A stretch of DNA of 64,000 nucleotides, taken from the NCBI GenBank assembly GCA_025618425.1, contig CM046832.1:26074059-26138058 (forward strand). The letters are read 5' to 3'. The notes beneath the pieces were generated by a model. It did not search any database. It worked only from the letters and a program-made list of their open reading frames with translations, and had not been told where the DNA came from. The position numbers and the translations under genes are program-made. The stretch is from Heliocidaris tuberculata (taxonomy: Eukaryota; Echinodermata; Echinoidea; Camarodonta; Echinometridae). Below, in pieces: positions 33,978 to 48,471 of the stretch (position 1 is the first letter of the stretch; every line of letters starts with the position of its first letter).

Positions 33978-36900
33978 AAAATACACGTTGGTATCACTTG
34001 GTCAGAGTTTAAATGTAATAAGTAAGACTACTATTGTAGGCCTACAGAATCAAGAAGATATTTTTATTTTTTTTTTCTAGTTATCCTGCTTTAATGATCA
34101 GGTTGCCTTTAACTATGGACCAGAGATATCTTGTATCCTCTTTTCCCAGAAACCATTCCGCTGTGGGTAGTGAGTCCCTCGGATCTCTGTTTTTAGTTGG
34201 TCCACTGTTTCCTTGTTGGTAAAACCTGTTCGTTTCACTTCTCACCAATGGTGTATGAAAAGATGTATGTGCAAATTCGCCCTCAAACTCACAATGAAAT
34301 TCAGGAATGGAATTCATTTAGCCTACATAGGGAGTATATAGGTTTTTATATTCAATGTGAGAATCATTCGTTTTGTTACTAAGAAAAGTAAATATACTGA
34401 ATTCGTTTTGTTCATTATGTCAAATCTCTATAATAGAAAGTTCTATGCAGGAAAGTTACAAATTTAAGACTCTGTCTACAATGATCGCGAAAATTATTTT
34501 TATTTGTGTTCCGTTTCAAACTGTTTAAAATTGGACGATATTATTATTATTATGTTAATAAGCTTAATAAGCGCCTCTTCAAGAAGAGTAATTATGATAC
34601 TACTGAAGAACGGGTGAATGTTGCCCTAAATTTCATGGCGTAAAATGACATGAATATTTTGATGTATTATCACTGCATTTGATTGCCATTAAATGCGTAT
34701 TTATTTTGCAATGGTGTATGTAGCAAAGAAACCGATATCTTCTCAGTGGGTAATTTTCATGAAGTCATTATTCAAGCTATTGGGAAGTTGGAAAGTAGTT
34801 TTTCTTTTCTATCTCCAATCACCTCTGTTGACCCTTCTTCTTTCTTTCAATTTTTCCTTGGATCCCATCTCCCTCAATCTCATCCTCGGGAAATCTGCTC
34901 GGAGTTCTTATCTCTAACATGATTATCGGCCATGTTTGGAAACAAAGCCCTTCCCTCTTGATATGGGGGATACACAAAATAAAATGCAATCTCCGTTTGC
35001 TTCTCTGATGGCATTTTCAAACTGCCACACTCCAATGTTTTGGGGAAGCCGCAAGCTCGAAGAAGAATGTCTATTCATTTCTCGTTTGATGTAGTTTGGA
35101 GGGCTTGAATCAAGATCAAAATCATATCTTGCATTGAATCAGAAAAAAACGTTACCGAAGTAGACCGACCCTACTCCCTGGTGGACACTAACCATGCGTT
35201 AAATTAGAAACAGTTATTAAAAAAATAAAGAATCCGACTCCCCCCCCCCCCCCCCAATCCATTTATTTTTCTTTAATACATCTTATCACAGCTTATCAGA
35301 AGTCACAATCTCTCTCCCCGAAAACTGCTTTTTTGTATTGGTGACTAAAAATGAGCTGGTATAGAAAAAGGTGGTAACAGAGTATGCGACATTGATTCAA
35401 TGCAAGATAAAGCTTTGTCAGGTGTATCAGTTGCCATCAAGAACCTTTCATCTTGTTTTCATGATGATTATTTCATTCAATTCGATTGGTCTTTGTAATG
35501 GGCAGAGCTAAACCACCTCATGGGTAGTTACTTTCAGTCCTATGAAGGCGATCAACTGTTTGATTTAGTTATAGAATAAAATTGAGCATAAGCATTATTG
35601 TTTGAAAGAACATCTGAACACCTATACGTTCCAAATCCCAAATTAACATCAGATTACGCCAGGGCCTATACAACTCTGGCTCATTAAGGGAGATCACTGC
35701 ATGATCTCGAAACCACAATTGAATTTGCATGGCCTTTGAATAAGCCCGATAACATCATATTTCGCATGTTATCAGGGATGAAAATCTATACATTTTTATA
35801 TCAATGAATATTGATAATAACATTTAAAGAGTCTTTATAAGCAGTGATAAGTATTTTTTTTACTTTTTTGATCAGTATGTATGCGTTGACATACAAACCT
35901 ACTGCTTTTCTACCTCAGCTTCCCCACTTTGAATCAGCGTTAACACATTAAAAAGAAAGCACACACGCACACACACACGCACACATACACCCACACAGAC
36001 ACACGCACGCACATTTTTACAGTACAGAACCAGTATCATTTAGCCTAAAAATCACCACAAAAGTATATTAACTTAATGTGCTTTATTACTGACACTTTGT
36101 TTATTTTATTTCTATTTTGATTTGAAGTTACGGATTTTTTTTTCATAGCAAGCACATAATTTTGTGTTTTATAATAATGCTCATTTTCATGATTTAGATA
36201 ATTCCCAGGTCCAGCATTCGTACTGAAAAAGGGGAAACTTTTTTTCGACTTCAAATAGGAGCAACGACTCGCAGATTACTATGTAATTCGGTCAAATGTG
36301 ATGAAGGACAAATTTAGGAATTATTGTTTTATTCGCTGCTGTTTGATTAAACAAGCAGTTAAACATTAGACGCCGTCCGTATCCTCTGGTAGCAGACTGG
36401 TGAGTATTTCCCGGGCTCCGTGGGGTAGAAATCGATTGATCACGTGATCGCTGAGGTTGACTCAGTGCTTGTAACAACAAAGCTGTTCTGTGATCTCTGA
36501 TATCTGTTTATGTACTTAATCCCGTGTTAATGTTATGTTCTGGTTTAATGGCAACTTTACTTCTTCCGTCCTGGGTCTTCTTTTTTCCGCCTCACGGTAA
36601 CAAGTTAAAGAGACTGTTTTATGAAAAGGATGGAAGCCCAGGGAGAGATGTGTTCGCGATGAAAAAAAAAAAGTCGTGAGCTCTTCAGATGATTTTACGC
36701 AGGTCGTGTCGTTCTGAATTATAGCCATTCGATATGGTACAGTCATTTTAATCTTTATCTTCTGTAACCATCAATTTTCCAAACGATATGATGTTTTTCT
36801 TCACTGTATATAGGACGAATAAACTTAGAACATCGAATGACAATTTGAAATTGAATGAATCGAGAACAAAATGGGATTTAACTTTTTTTTTTTTTTAAAG

Positions 36901-39900
36901 GTACACATATAATTTCAATTATCTAATTCGACATGTCTTAACTATCATGACTACAGTATTTGGGAATTTCTAATAACCGCAGTGTGTTAAAATTTCAAAA
37001 CAATTTTTCACAAGCTTTCGATAGTTTCCGAATTTTCAAATTCTTTCACCAAGGCGATCAACAGAAAACAGCCCATCATGCTCATAGCATGAACAGGGTA
37101 TTTCTTGTAGACGGAAGCAAGGACTTTCCGATCATCATGATAACCATGAATTCTTTTTACTAGGAAATGTTCGTGTAAGTTTATGAGCTATACACACAGA
37201 TGTGAAACTCTGCTGTTTGTTTATTTGCACTTGCCTTAAAAATAAAAGCGTTGTGAACATAAAACTTGCGGATTAAAATGCCTTTTAACTTGCGGAAAAT
37301 AAAAGCGAATGATTGAAATAGGCTATTTGTGGTACAGTATTACGTTTGAGTGTGCAGCCTTTATAGACGAATAAAGAAACTGCTGGTCCAGTTAGCATGA
37401 TTGGAGGAAACAGTTTGAAAACTTTTTAAATAATTCATAATTTTAAACAATAATTATAAGTCTAGAAATCATAACTTTAAATGAAATGATAAATAATTAT
37501 AATATAGTAACTATACATGAAATTATAGTTCACTGGTATTTTTCATACGATATGTTACATTATGTATGAAATATTAATGGATTGTTTTTTGGTGCAATCA
37601 GGAGAATTTAGCCTTGGCTAGGAGCATTGCAGGCTGCCACGGGGTTCCCTTTTGAATTAGTATGTAGGACGCGGTTGACAACTTCTGCTTCCTCTCAAAA
37701 TGAACCCAGACGAAAGATTTCACGAGCATTAATTTTTTCATCGTAATATGAAAAAAATGAAGATTTGTATAATATATCAAATGGGTTCATGTTGATGTGA
37801 GTATGGATTTGTGAGGATGTATTGTAAAAGAGGGAAAGCTGAAGCTAAGACAAGTTGCACGCTGGCCTAGATTTTATAATCCGAAATTTACTTTCTCACT
37901 CTTTTTCAGCTTTTAAAAACGTAGTATAGATAGTTGTATAGTTGATTTTGGAAGAGAGAGATCGTATTAATAACTGAATATTGTGGTTAATATACATCAA
38001 TATTAAATATTTCCACCAGGCAGATGCAGCAACAGAGCGGAATGTTGTGTGATAAAGCAGTGATGTATTATTAATTTGATAAATACATGTATATCATAAT
38101 AACATGATTAGTAAAGAAAGTCTGTATATACTGATATTGCTATTGCGTAACTTAACTAATGGTCACACGACCGTCTCGTTCTCGTAGGCCCCCTTTGATT
38201 AAACCTAAGTATTACCGGTCAATTTGAGATACATGCACGTTTTGATTGACGGCATACTTCAGACAAAATTTAGGTGCCTGTTGCTATACTTGCCTTTTAA
38301 GTATAGGAAACTACTTTAACCTCGCTGAAAGCATTTTAAGAGTACTAACAATCAGCACCTTCTCTTCACATTTCCCATATATCTCGTGGATTCTATTTTC
38401 ACTATCTTTTTGGTTGTGGGGATAGTTTGCGCATAACAGTTTTGAAGCATAAAGTAAATTTCTTTCACCTCTTTCACCTTTCACCTTTTTCACCACCACG
38501 CTTGTCATTGCGAAAATTATATTCAAAAAGGTGTTTTGTATAGCTAAAATTGAATAACTGAGATTGAAAATGCGTCGAACATTGAAATGTGCGTCTAATC
38601 AAGCTTTGCCGTGATTTCCACACAAAACGTGTCGTGGTGGGTATTTTTAAGATTCAAAGCGTCATAAAAAGTGGACCTTCACTGTCTTATATTGATTGAT
38701 ATTCATAGATATATTGATATCTCACTGTGATTAAATATTCTGTGTATTGGTAGAAGAATTCAAGTAAGACACATCCCCCATTATTCACATGACAAACATT
38801 AGATGTATCATCAAACAATGAGAATGAACATATTAGTACATTCACTTCACTCTCTACAAACAACCACCTAGCATTGGTAGTGGAAATGCACTCTTTTAAA
38901 ACAAAGTTCAAGACTGTTATTATGTCTATTAGTAAAATATTTTCATCCCTTCCAAAAATGAACAAGGAAATATTTGTAAAATAGTACATAATTAAACGCC
39001 ATTCATTGGTCTTTTCTCCAACCTAGTAATCAATGGTGATCCTTATCTTCGTAATCTCTCAAATAACGTATATAAACGAGTAGAAGAATAGCGGTATTGC
39101 AACAATCATAATGCGATTATACGTGTTGCTGTTATCACGGATTTACCTGTTATTTTATTGAGGATGTCACACATTTCGACCTTTCGTATACATAGCATAA
39201 TCATTCATGTAAACACAGCATTACTTCCTTTTACTAAACTACGGCGGAATGAAATTCAAGTCAATGTGCTCGCCGTCTTAAAATTTGAGATATTCATTAT
39301 CTTTTAGATTTTGTTCTTTTAAGTTGTGCTTTCAGGGTACTTTTTACAAATCATATTTTGTTTTTTTGTTTTTTGTTCAGTGTTTTACGTGCGTGCTTGT
39401 GTGTATTGTGTGCGTGTGCGTGTGTGTGTGCGTGTTGGGGGTAGAACTGGTCTAATTATTAGCTTCATCAAAGTCTCGATATATCTTCTCTTCTTTGAAA
39501 CTCCCAGTGGCATAATTCACAGTCTTATTCCTGAAGGTTGACCATTTTAGAAGCTTAGGGTTGTAATTGACAAGCAAGGGAACCTATGCCGGGGCTCAAG
39601 GAAATATCACCCCAGCAGTTTCTGAGAGCGTACTTCCTCCCCTCGTCTTCTTTTTATACTGCAGCCGATTTATTTCATTTTCAGCGAGCAATGACCACTA
39701 GTGACCAGAGAAAATGAATGACCTAATTGTGTCCAAGGGCTCCCTCTCACTGTTGTAAGATGTATTTATCTATAACCTTTCTCTTTGTATAAGAGGTTAT
39801 GTTGTAAATCAACGAATTAATTTTTCTTTCAGTTTTGTTAGGTTCGTTTCAACGAGCTACAAAACGTAATTATTTCATATTGACCAGTAGCGGTCATCAC

Positions 39901-41602
39901 TATCGTTTTAATATGAATGCAAGTCCAAAACGTGTGGTAAAGAAGGAAGCTTAGGGAATTTCACTACTTAGTAAAGTAGAATACGATTTGTTTTAATTCA
40001 ACTCTACCAATTATTCTACATCAACATTTTTTCATTAAACTTTGGAAAATGTGGGAAGTTATACAAAGAACAAATCCTATATGGCTGTGTGTTATATTTT
40101 ATGACAAAATCTGATAAGAGATCTATCAATTTTGCCCCACAAAAGAAGACAAGATTAGTTTACGCCAGTTTAATATTTGAGGAGGAGAAAAACAAATTTC
40201 AGCGTGCTGCAGAGTTCGGTCGTTCTTTGTTGTTGCCGTAACTGGTTCCTTTCATTTCCATTTTACCGAAGCTTATTTGAGGAAAAGAGACACTTATGGG
40301 ACTAGATATCAGCGAAGTTTGCCCGTGCAGGTGTGCACTTCGACTACAAAGACGTGTGAAGATGAGCATTCTATAATAAATTGGCTGATTTTATCATTTT
40401 TATATCGTTTGTCATTTATCACTTCCACCTCATAAAGATACTTTGATCGGCATAGAAGTAATCGCTGATAAATAAGTGCACGCCATTTAACGTGTGGATG
40501 CCGAAAAGAAAAATAGAGATAAAACTGACTTTGAACCCACGTCCCACTGTTTTGTCGGTACACATTGATGTTGCAGCCGATTTGATTCAAAAGATGTCTT
40601 TAATTACTCTACCACTGTAGGGTGAAAAAGAGTTACAGTGGTTCATGCCCGCGTTAAAGCACCATTTCAATACCTAAATATATATGTCGTCGTAAAACCA
40701 AGTGAAGGGGTTCTTGCTGGTTATGAATATTGTTATCATGCAACGATCAGTGGGGTATATGGTTGTGGTTTTCAAGCACAGCACGACGCTTGTCGCAGGC
40801 AATTTGTAATTTCATCTTATTTAAACGGTACTATCAAATTGCTGATCGGACGAATGGAGGGGCTTTTCTTCTTCCTCGTCAGCCCCCTTAGAACACCTGA
40901 TTGGAACAGTTGATAAAAGTTACGCTTCAACTTCCAGGAAAAAAGAGCAAGAGCAATCCTTCGCCACCAGATGTTTTTCTCTGGAGGAATTGAGGAAATA
41001 AACATCTTTCCCCTTCTTTTTCATGCTATATTGGCCTTGGCTTAAACAGGTCCAAAATTTGCTTTTAAATAAAGCAGGCACAGACCTGTTTGTGTGTTTA
41101 TTAATACCAATCCAGCTTGAACAGCGACAAGGATTACTGGTCTAGCGCTCCAATTTTTGCAGTGTCTGCTAAACCTATTTTAGGGGCGGGGGTTATTGGG
41201 GGTGAGTTTTATGAGCACCTTACTCTGTTGGATCGCGTGGCTTGTGACTGGGTATTACAGCGGCACACGCGCCAAAAGTTTGTCAAGGTCTCAGACAGCG
41301 AGCCTCAACGTGCACCCAGGGGTCTAGTGCCTGCCTCTAAAGCCGGAAGCTCTCCGTTGCTTCCTGTAGTTGGTTTACGTTGACTCCGGTATAAATCTAC
41401 CCTCGGATGCCTGTAGAAACACACACTATTATTCAGTTCACTTGCTGGGCAACCTCTTATCAAATTCTCTTACTCTCAGTAACCGAATTAGCAGCTCAGT
41501 TCCGTCATTTTCAACTCGTTGTTTTGTAGCCACCTTGTTTATTTTCATATTTCTGGCTCTCAAAAGTGAACTTGTTATTTTCCTCTTTTATGAAATTTGC
41601 AG

Positions 41603-42235
41603 CTGGAGTAGCGAGCAGTCAAGTTTGCAGGCCCCATTTCCACACACCAACGTTTCAGTGGCTTGACAGTGGAAAGTCCCTTCACGGAGTCCAGGGATCC
41701 GGTGCTTGGTGTGGTGGTCCATTTGGGAGTTCAGCACCTCATCCCGGTCCAACTAGTTCCTACACGTTACCGGCATCGACCCCAATCCAGCCGAGTTCGC
41801 ACGGCCACCACGGAGCCGTCCCTTCTGCCGCTACACATCAGGGTAACGCAGCGGCAGCAGCAGCAGCACATTACTTCAGCTTCCCTCCGACCCCGCCAAA
41901 GGACAACACGCCAGATAACATCATTACTCCCGTCAGCCTACACTCGACCACCACCGATTACGGATCCGAGCTTAAGAACGGGACATCGTCGACGGCAGGC
42001 AAACACATTCAGTGTAATTCGAGTAATACAAGTTCCTTGGCATCGACATCAGCTATGAGTTCCAGTGCACTAGACTCGGCCTATTCGCAGGCTCCCCACC
42101 ATGTTCCTGCGGCCTATGCTTCGTTCATGTCGGAGTTACCTAACAGCGCTCTCAACTTCCACCATCCTGGGGTAATGGGTAACAGAAGTCTGGCTCCTGC
42201 ACCAAAACCAAGAAACAAGAGCAGATCAACAACAG
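41603..42235 (+). CDS. gatac: GATA1/2/3-class transcription factor, coding exon 3 (residues 156-367, both ends split codons)
   Basis: This is the largest exon (633 nt) and holds the central transactivation region. The acceptor is TTTGCAG (AG at 41601-41602) and the donor ACAG|GTAAAT (GT at 42236-42237), phase 1 in and phase 1 out. Residues 163-167 (VCRPH) and 175-180 (WLDSGK) reproduce a block diagnostic of GATA1/2/3 proteins (vertebrate MCRPHLL...WLDGGK). FPPTPPK at residues 249-255 is a second class-specific motif. The sequence between and after them is rich in Ser, Thr, Pro, Ala and His, including a seven-Ala run at 238-244. The exon closes with a basic patch (PKPRNKSR, about 356-363) just before the N-finger. 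The open frame extends upstream of 41603 into the intron by chance; the intronic methionines there are not the start. These motifs separate it from GATA4/5/6. Confidence 0.95.
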
Positions 42236-45200
42236 GTAAATTTTTATTAACCGTTAGGTAGCATTGACAAATTTTCTTCTTCGTCGTGGTGAGATATTCT
42301 GCGCCACAGTAAAAGATTTGTTTTCGTGCGATTTAGTCAGTCTCTGAACAAAAAATTGAAAAATACTTCGGCTTATAGTTTCCTTAAAGACACTTGTCAG
42401 TTATCTTTCATAACTTTCGGATACATTGAGATCGTAGAAAACGTGTTTTTACCTAGGTATTATAATGTTTTGAATAATTTATCACCATTATATTCATTAT
42501 TCAATTATTATTATCATTCAGTCCTGTCAATTCACATGATTCATTCATCATTTAGTAATAAACTGACATTCTACAGTAATAGTTATTATTTGAAAATGTT
42601 ATAACCATGATAACATTAAAATTCATGTGTGGCAGAAAACTTTTTTTATTATATGTATTATTTATCACTTCGATGATGATTTAAGGAAGAGGCTTTTAGG
42701 AAACACTCAGTTTGGAACGACTAAAAGTCTGAAACGCCATACAAAACATTTAGACTGTTGACCTTAAACTTACAATAATATTGAGATATCATCGTTTAAT
42801 TCAAGTTATGTGACATACTATGACACGAGGCCGATAAGTCATCATGCAGATGACCTGTTGCCTCCATTAGTAATAACTAATAGCATGGTACAATCGTTAC
42901 TCGGTCCGCTCAATCCAACCAGTATAATACCGCCTAATCGGACGATTATCCCGGCCAGGATGGTGATTTTCTCGTCTGTTTGCACCCTTTCCCGCTTCTT
43001 TCCCCGCGTTGCATTCTCTGAACCGAACATCGCTCTGAAATTTGTAAATGATGAAGGATGACAAGGTTTTATGTAGAAAACTGCTAAATCGAGGACTGAA
43101 GTTATCTGGATGGTTACTAAGTTTTTAATACGTAAAACAGTATTTCAGTGGGTAATATTAGTTCCGTAACAGCTACAGACCGATTCATGAGTGAGATTTT
43201 GTATTCGCTGGAGACTGTATAATCAACGTTTGATTTCATCAGTCGGTCCCCCTGTAACTTTAAAGAAATGGCCATCTTTCCCAAATCCTTTAAGTGTCTG
43301 TCAGTGGACCGGATAAGAAGTGGGTTCACGGTTTTTAACAAGGCTGGAATATTAAATTATTGCATTATTTTTGTAGGGCTCACTTATCTAACCCGTCACG
43401 TATTCTCAAATCTTCAAGAGCGTGGACAGAGACGAGGAATATGAGAAGACCGAGAAGAACCGGAGACAGAAAGAAAGATCAAGAGGGAGGGAGGAATGGG
43501 GCTAGGTGGGGGGGGGGGGGGGGGGGCTAGGGGCGTGATCCTCCGATAAATTATGATGGACTTTCAGAAGATTCGCGTGTCTGGCACACGACTCTAGCGG
43601 AGAGAGCATGCCGACAATGCGGCCGCCACCGCGTCTGTCTCTGACCCCCGGTGCCCTCTCCTCGCTGCCTCATGTAAGATCGGGTTACAGTTCGGCGAAA
43701 CCACCTGTATCCATTTATGTTGGTTTGTAGCTTCATGCTCATATCGAGAGCAAGCAGCGGCTCTTCTTACATGGCATACTACAGGAATTCAACGGGTAGG
43801 TTGTCGAGAAAGAAAGTGCTATTTTGATATTACTTGCATCTTTCACAGACGAAGATAACAAACATAAATCTTATAGGTATTCGTGATATGGGCAATTGCT
43901 ATTTTTGTTACATTTCAATCATTCGTATTTCCAGAAAGGCCTGTCATTACGAACCCTTTTCCAACTATTGCTACACAAACTTTCCTTCTCGCTTGGTTAC
44001 AATATCGGAGAACTATTATATTTTTAGAGTTTTATTAATTGACATTTTGTAGGCCATGTCCACCTTTGGATTAGAAAATTTCCCCATCTTTCCCATTTCC
44101 TTTGTGTCTTTACAAAAAAATGTCCTCAAAGCTAAAGTTTTAGGCCTATAAATATTCTTTTATGTTGCTGAATGAACTTATCTGAATTTTCACAATTAGA
44201 CGCATGGAATATACTTAGAAAGCTACTTGACCAAACATGATAATAGGCAAACATGTTCCAATTCTGTGAGGAAAAAAAATGAGAAAGTAAGTCGCACTAC
44301 ACGTATAGTTTCTAGAAGTCATGAAAAGAGTTACTGGAAAATGACCATGAGAATATCAATATCACACCAAAAGATCTGCAGGGCTATAGATACAACGTAG
44401 TAGGCCTTTTGAGCACGTGTTTGATAATTATCGAACAGACCCATCTAACCGCTTAATATTCTTTCCAATTCCTTTGGTCATGTAAACATCGCCAAAGGTG
44501 TTTTCGTATAGAATCAGCATTATATTTTGCTAGCCGATAAACTCTAAATCAAGACAGTGGATGCATTTTACAAGTTTTTTTATTCTTCCAATACAGTAAA
44601 GTTCTACGGTTTATTTTTTTAAATTTTGCATCCTCGGTTGCTGGACAATTGAAGAAAGGCAACGCCTGTCATTATTGGAACCGGAAGTGGCAAACGAAAT
44701 GTTTAATGCAATTGTAGCTTCATACTAAACTATTAACTGGCACATCCTGTGCAACAGGCTATATATATAAATAAACTGGGACCACTTTAGACGATGTTTT
44801 GAAGTCCTAGGCTTGGTTGGGGAGGTACAATTACATTAACCCTAACGGAAATGGCCGCACGGCTTCTCTGTCAACTATAAGAGAAACAAACGTCACTGTC
44901 TACGTCATAGTCCTAATTGGTTTAACCATTTTAGTATACCGAGACACAAGTTCTAATACTAAAGATCAGTCTTGGATGGGCTCCAATCAAGATATACCCA
45001 TAGAAGGAGGGTCGATGCTTTGTTGGAGGTCATCTAGTCGGATATTTGTCTCTTGTCTTTGTCCGTTTGGTGCCATTGTCAAAGGCAGGGTAAGGGACAA
45101 TCAAATCATCTTACTCCAGCCACGGCACTGAAAGGGTTTCAAAAGGGTTCCACAAAATCTTGCCCATTCGGGTTTATGTAATTTTTCTTTTATATCGGCC

Positions 45201-48200
45201 TCGTCCATGTGACTGAGATATCACCAGTGCATGAGTCCACGGGTCCAACTGACTTCTTTGCATCTTACAAATTTCAGAGAGTACAATCAGAGAGGGCAAT
45301 CCAACCTTAGTAATGAGATGATTTGTGTGAAAGCAGAAAAATAAGAAAACCAGGATGGTGAAAGTTTGAAAAAAATCGGACAAGGAATAAGAAAGTTATG
45401 GATGTTCGAAAAATGAGATCACTACAATTATGCGAATCTCAAATTGGCAATTTGGTGATTCGATTGTGACATTTTTGTGGACAACTCTCCCATTTGTCGT
45501 ACACAAAAATATCATTAACTTGCGGTTTTCTTCGAGGCGCTTTTACCCTCAGGGCAGTACTCAGAATATATTGGAGATAGCATATTGTTATAGGTCCCCA
45601 TGAAAGAAAAAGATCCTACTGAGTAATACATTTTGAAAATTTTTTTTTTTTAGTTATTTTGTGTGTCGGAGCGAATGGGGGAGTTGTCCACAGCTACATC
45701 ACAGTGACATTACCTATTCGGCCAATTTGAAATTCCCATATGTGTAGTGATTACAACTTTCAAAAATTCATAACTTTCTTATTGCTTGTCCGATTTCGTT
45801 CAAACTTTCACCAATCTGCTTCTCTGATTTTTCCTCTTTCTTTCAAAGCACCTTGCTATTAAGGTTGGATTTCCCTTTTTAAGAATGAGGAGTAACATAA
45901 TTTTATGCAACTTCCTTTAGTACTGGGTGCATAATTTTGCATATACATGTATTTGGAAAGAAAGTGACGGTAAATTTAACACATTTGAAAACTACCCGAC
46001 AAGTTTCGACACCTCATGAGCCACGTCTGGCAGTGTATTGGGTATAAACTCCGTGTAATTCTTGTGAACTCTCTCTGTATTTCGTAAACTTCTCATGTAA
46101 CCTTGGCAACGTAATAAACGTTTATTGAAAAATTGATGGCTCTTTTGAAATAGGTGCATTAAGGTTGGTGCAAGAATCCCTCAGTTCACAATGTTGCACA
46201 TTCTCAAGTTAAAACTTCCTCCAGTGGGGTATAATTAGCTCCTGTGATTACGTCAATACTTTGAACAACCCCCTTCGGCTATAGCTGTCATCCAACAAAC
46301 TCGGTGCCACTGGCAATTATCTGTTCAAAACATCGCGACAAAAACTATATACAGGTAATCAAGAACTGTTTACTACGTCACAAAAAAATGACAAACGATA
46401 GCTAAGAAAATAGGTCATAATCCCAAGGGACATACTTAGTGCTAAATAGGCTTTATAACAGCTATGCTGTTGATATAGTTTGTTTCTCGTTTTAGGTATT
46501 GAATGAAAATGGGCCTTGCAATTTTCTCACTTTTGTCCAAGATATATACAGTATGTTGACAGTAGTAAAATAAACTTTAAATAAATTTGATACCCTTTAC
46601 GGTAATGTCACTGACATAAAGAAAAATTTGAACAAGAATCAGAAAATTTTTAAAGTTTACAGTGATAAAAGCTAACGGGAACGAAGTATTTTGGGCTTAC
46701 ATTGACCATGTTGACAATCGGGGTTTTTTTTACTCGTGTCGCAAAAGTCAATCTGAAAAATATTCTTCTATTTCGTTGATGTTCCGGAAATATCAACTGC
46801 TTTTAAAGCTAAAGTAAAGATTATGTTTAACAAAGAAAATCATGATAACCCTTTGAACTTTTAAATATATTTTTTAATTCCTTGAGTGAATCGTTTATGG
46901 CGCCACGTCTTGCAACCGTGCACGGTTATTGGATATTGTTTACTTTATTAATATTCCATTGCAATCCAAAGGCGTTAAACAAATAAATGTGGTTTGAATT
47001 TATTAATTGGCGTAGAGGTGTCACGCAGTGATTAACATGATTAATGAATAATCTTAAGAATTCAAAGACAGGCAAACACCGAATGATTTATTCAAAAGGA
47101 ATGCCTTTTGAAGAACAAAAGCTTGTCACTTTCATGTAAAGAACTTCGTGACCCGAGTTATAACTGAATCGAGACCTTTGTCATCTGGCTTATGGCTGGA
47201 TTATAACAGCTAGGCTTATTCAGGATCCCACTTACTTAACGCCAGAATGGTTGTCTAATGAGAATCGGAAATTATCGGAAAATGAAGAGCTCAACAAACA
47301 CAGATTTCGCGCGCTCCCTGTACTCTTCTTCTCTCCCTCTGCCTCTCATTGCTCTCCGACAACCAGCGACTGGGAGGAAATTTGAATTAGGAGAGGACAG
47401 AGGCAAAGCACCTGACTTCGTCCTCGTTTCGTTTCTTCAACTTTTGACCTCAAACCAGATTTTCAATACTTTTCCTTTAGAAGGATGTATTGACCGCGAT
47501 AAAGGCCAAAATGTTGCAAATCCTTCGTACTATTTGTTCAGTTAAATGAAAGATGAATGAAAGTCTTAAAAATTATGTCGTTTGTCTGATACCCAGAAGT
47601 TTCCATCAATAGATAGCCCACGTCTTGAAATTTCATTAAAAAACCTCTCACCCCTCTCCCACCGACCCCACCCCATGCAACACTCTCCTACCCATATATA
47701 GAATGAGCGACAGTTCATTAAGGTCTGGCTTGTTAAGTAAACCGGTAATGTTGATTTATAAAGTGTCAACCAGTTAGCGCCACGGCTGGGCGACACTTCT
47801 TCCTCCCCACACGATTTTTTTCTCCATTAAAACGTAACCAAGGAATAACCTCACCAAATGATGATAGATACATACAATACGATATTTCGAAGCAACTTCG
47901 TATAAACATGAATGTAGTTTGTACAACGGACAATACGATGCACCGCAGCTTTTTTAATGACTTCGGAGGCTATCTCACCAAGATATAAAACTACTTAATA
48001 AGTTGATACATCAAGTAACTCGTTGACGTTGAGTATAGTCTGAGTTCCAATACTCTATTTGACTAAAAGAAGGCCATCTGTAGATATGAAGAAAATGAAA
48101 TATTAATGGGAGCGAGGGGATAAATCGAATTTTTCATGATATCCATACACGCTCAATAATGTTGTACTTCAATGAAAAAAAATAAGGAAGGGAGTCATTA

Positions 48201-48325
48201 AATTAATAACATTTCAACAAACATTATTGAATTACACTATCAGAAAGACGTAGGAATGTCGTCACATTGGTTTAACTTTAAAATGCAATAATTTTCTTTT
48301 CTTGTTTTGTATTTGTCTTTGTCAG
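42236..48325 (+). other. Intron 3 of the GATA gene (6.1 kb)
   Basis: Starts GTAAAT and ends TTTGTCAG. Holds a G19 run at 43508-43526, a CpG-rich patch at about 43580-43690, and a foldback element at 45293-45878. No other gene seen; remaining intervals are AT-rich with nothing recognisable. Confidence 0.85.
45293..45878. mobile_element. Foldback MITE-like element
   Basis: The left arm (about 45293-45500) and right arm (about 45670-45878) are diverged reverse complements. Matched blocks include AATCCAACCTTA, GGTGAAAGTTTGAA, AATCGGACAAG, AAGAAAGTTATG, ATCACTACA and GTGGACAACTC. The central ~170 bp is unpaired. No coding capacity. A weaker resemblance (AAAATCGGACAAAGAAT) at about 24480 in intron 2 suggests a dispersed family. 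Confidence 0.75.
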
Positions 48326-48471
48326 AGGGTCGAGAATGTGTAAATTGTGGCGCCACCTCGACGCCGCTATGGAGACGAGACGGTAACGGTCACTATCTTT
48401 GTAACGCATGCGGTCTCTACCACAAAATGAACGGACAGAACAGACCGCTCATAAAACCGAAACGAAGATTG
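48326..48471 (+). CDS. gatac: GATA1/2/3-class transcription factor, coding exon 4: N-terminal GATA zinc finger (residues 367-415)
   Basis: The exon encodes the whole N-finger. Acceptor CAG at 48323-48325 and donor TTG|GTAAGT (GT at 48472-48473); the split Glu codon is completed from exon 3 and the exit is phase 0 after KRRL. Zinc ligands are C371-X2-C374-X17-C392-X2-C395, followed by [13 protein letters not shown] and the basic IKPKRR linker. In vertebrate GATA1 this finger stabilises binding at double or palindromic GATA sites and recruits the cofactor FOG. The residues equivalent to GATA1 E203 and V205 (E370 and V372, in GRECVNC) are retained, so FOG-type (U-shaped) interaction is plausible. 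The intron between the two fingers, positioned just after KRRL, is at the same place as in vertebrate GATA genes. Confidence 0.98.

Larger units (their letters stand above)
22097..41602 (+). other. Intron 2 of the GATA gene (19.5 kb)
   Basis: Starts GTGAGTG and ends TTTGCAG. No other gene was recognised. Contents: poly(A)27 at 22886-22912; a homeodomain/GATA motif-rich stretch at 23230-23810; MITE copies at 24984-25268, 26915-27128 and 27317-27715; a perfect 109-bp tandem duplication at 25376-25595; (TGG)n at about 25721-25780; G-run at 31722-31748; a retroposon-tail remnant at 32640-32685; an inverted-repeat element at 33613-33977; C-run at 35240-35255; and CA/TG tracts near 35.96-36.01 and 39.38-39.44 kb. 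Other intervals are AT-rich sequence with nothing recognisable. Confidence 0.85.

Noticed and set aside
40520..40620. tRNA-like sequence on the minus strand (TGGTAGAGT A-box-like and GGGTTCAAAGTC B-box-like)
   Set aside because: Box spacing is too long for a normal tRNA and no cloverleaf closes. At most a decayed tRNA-derived SINE fragment.
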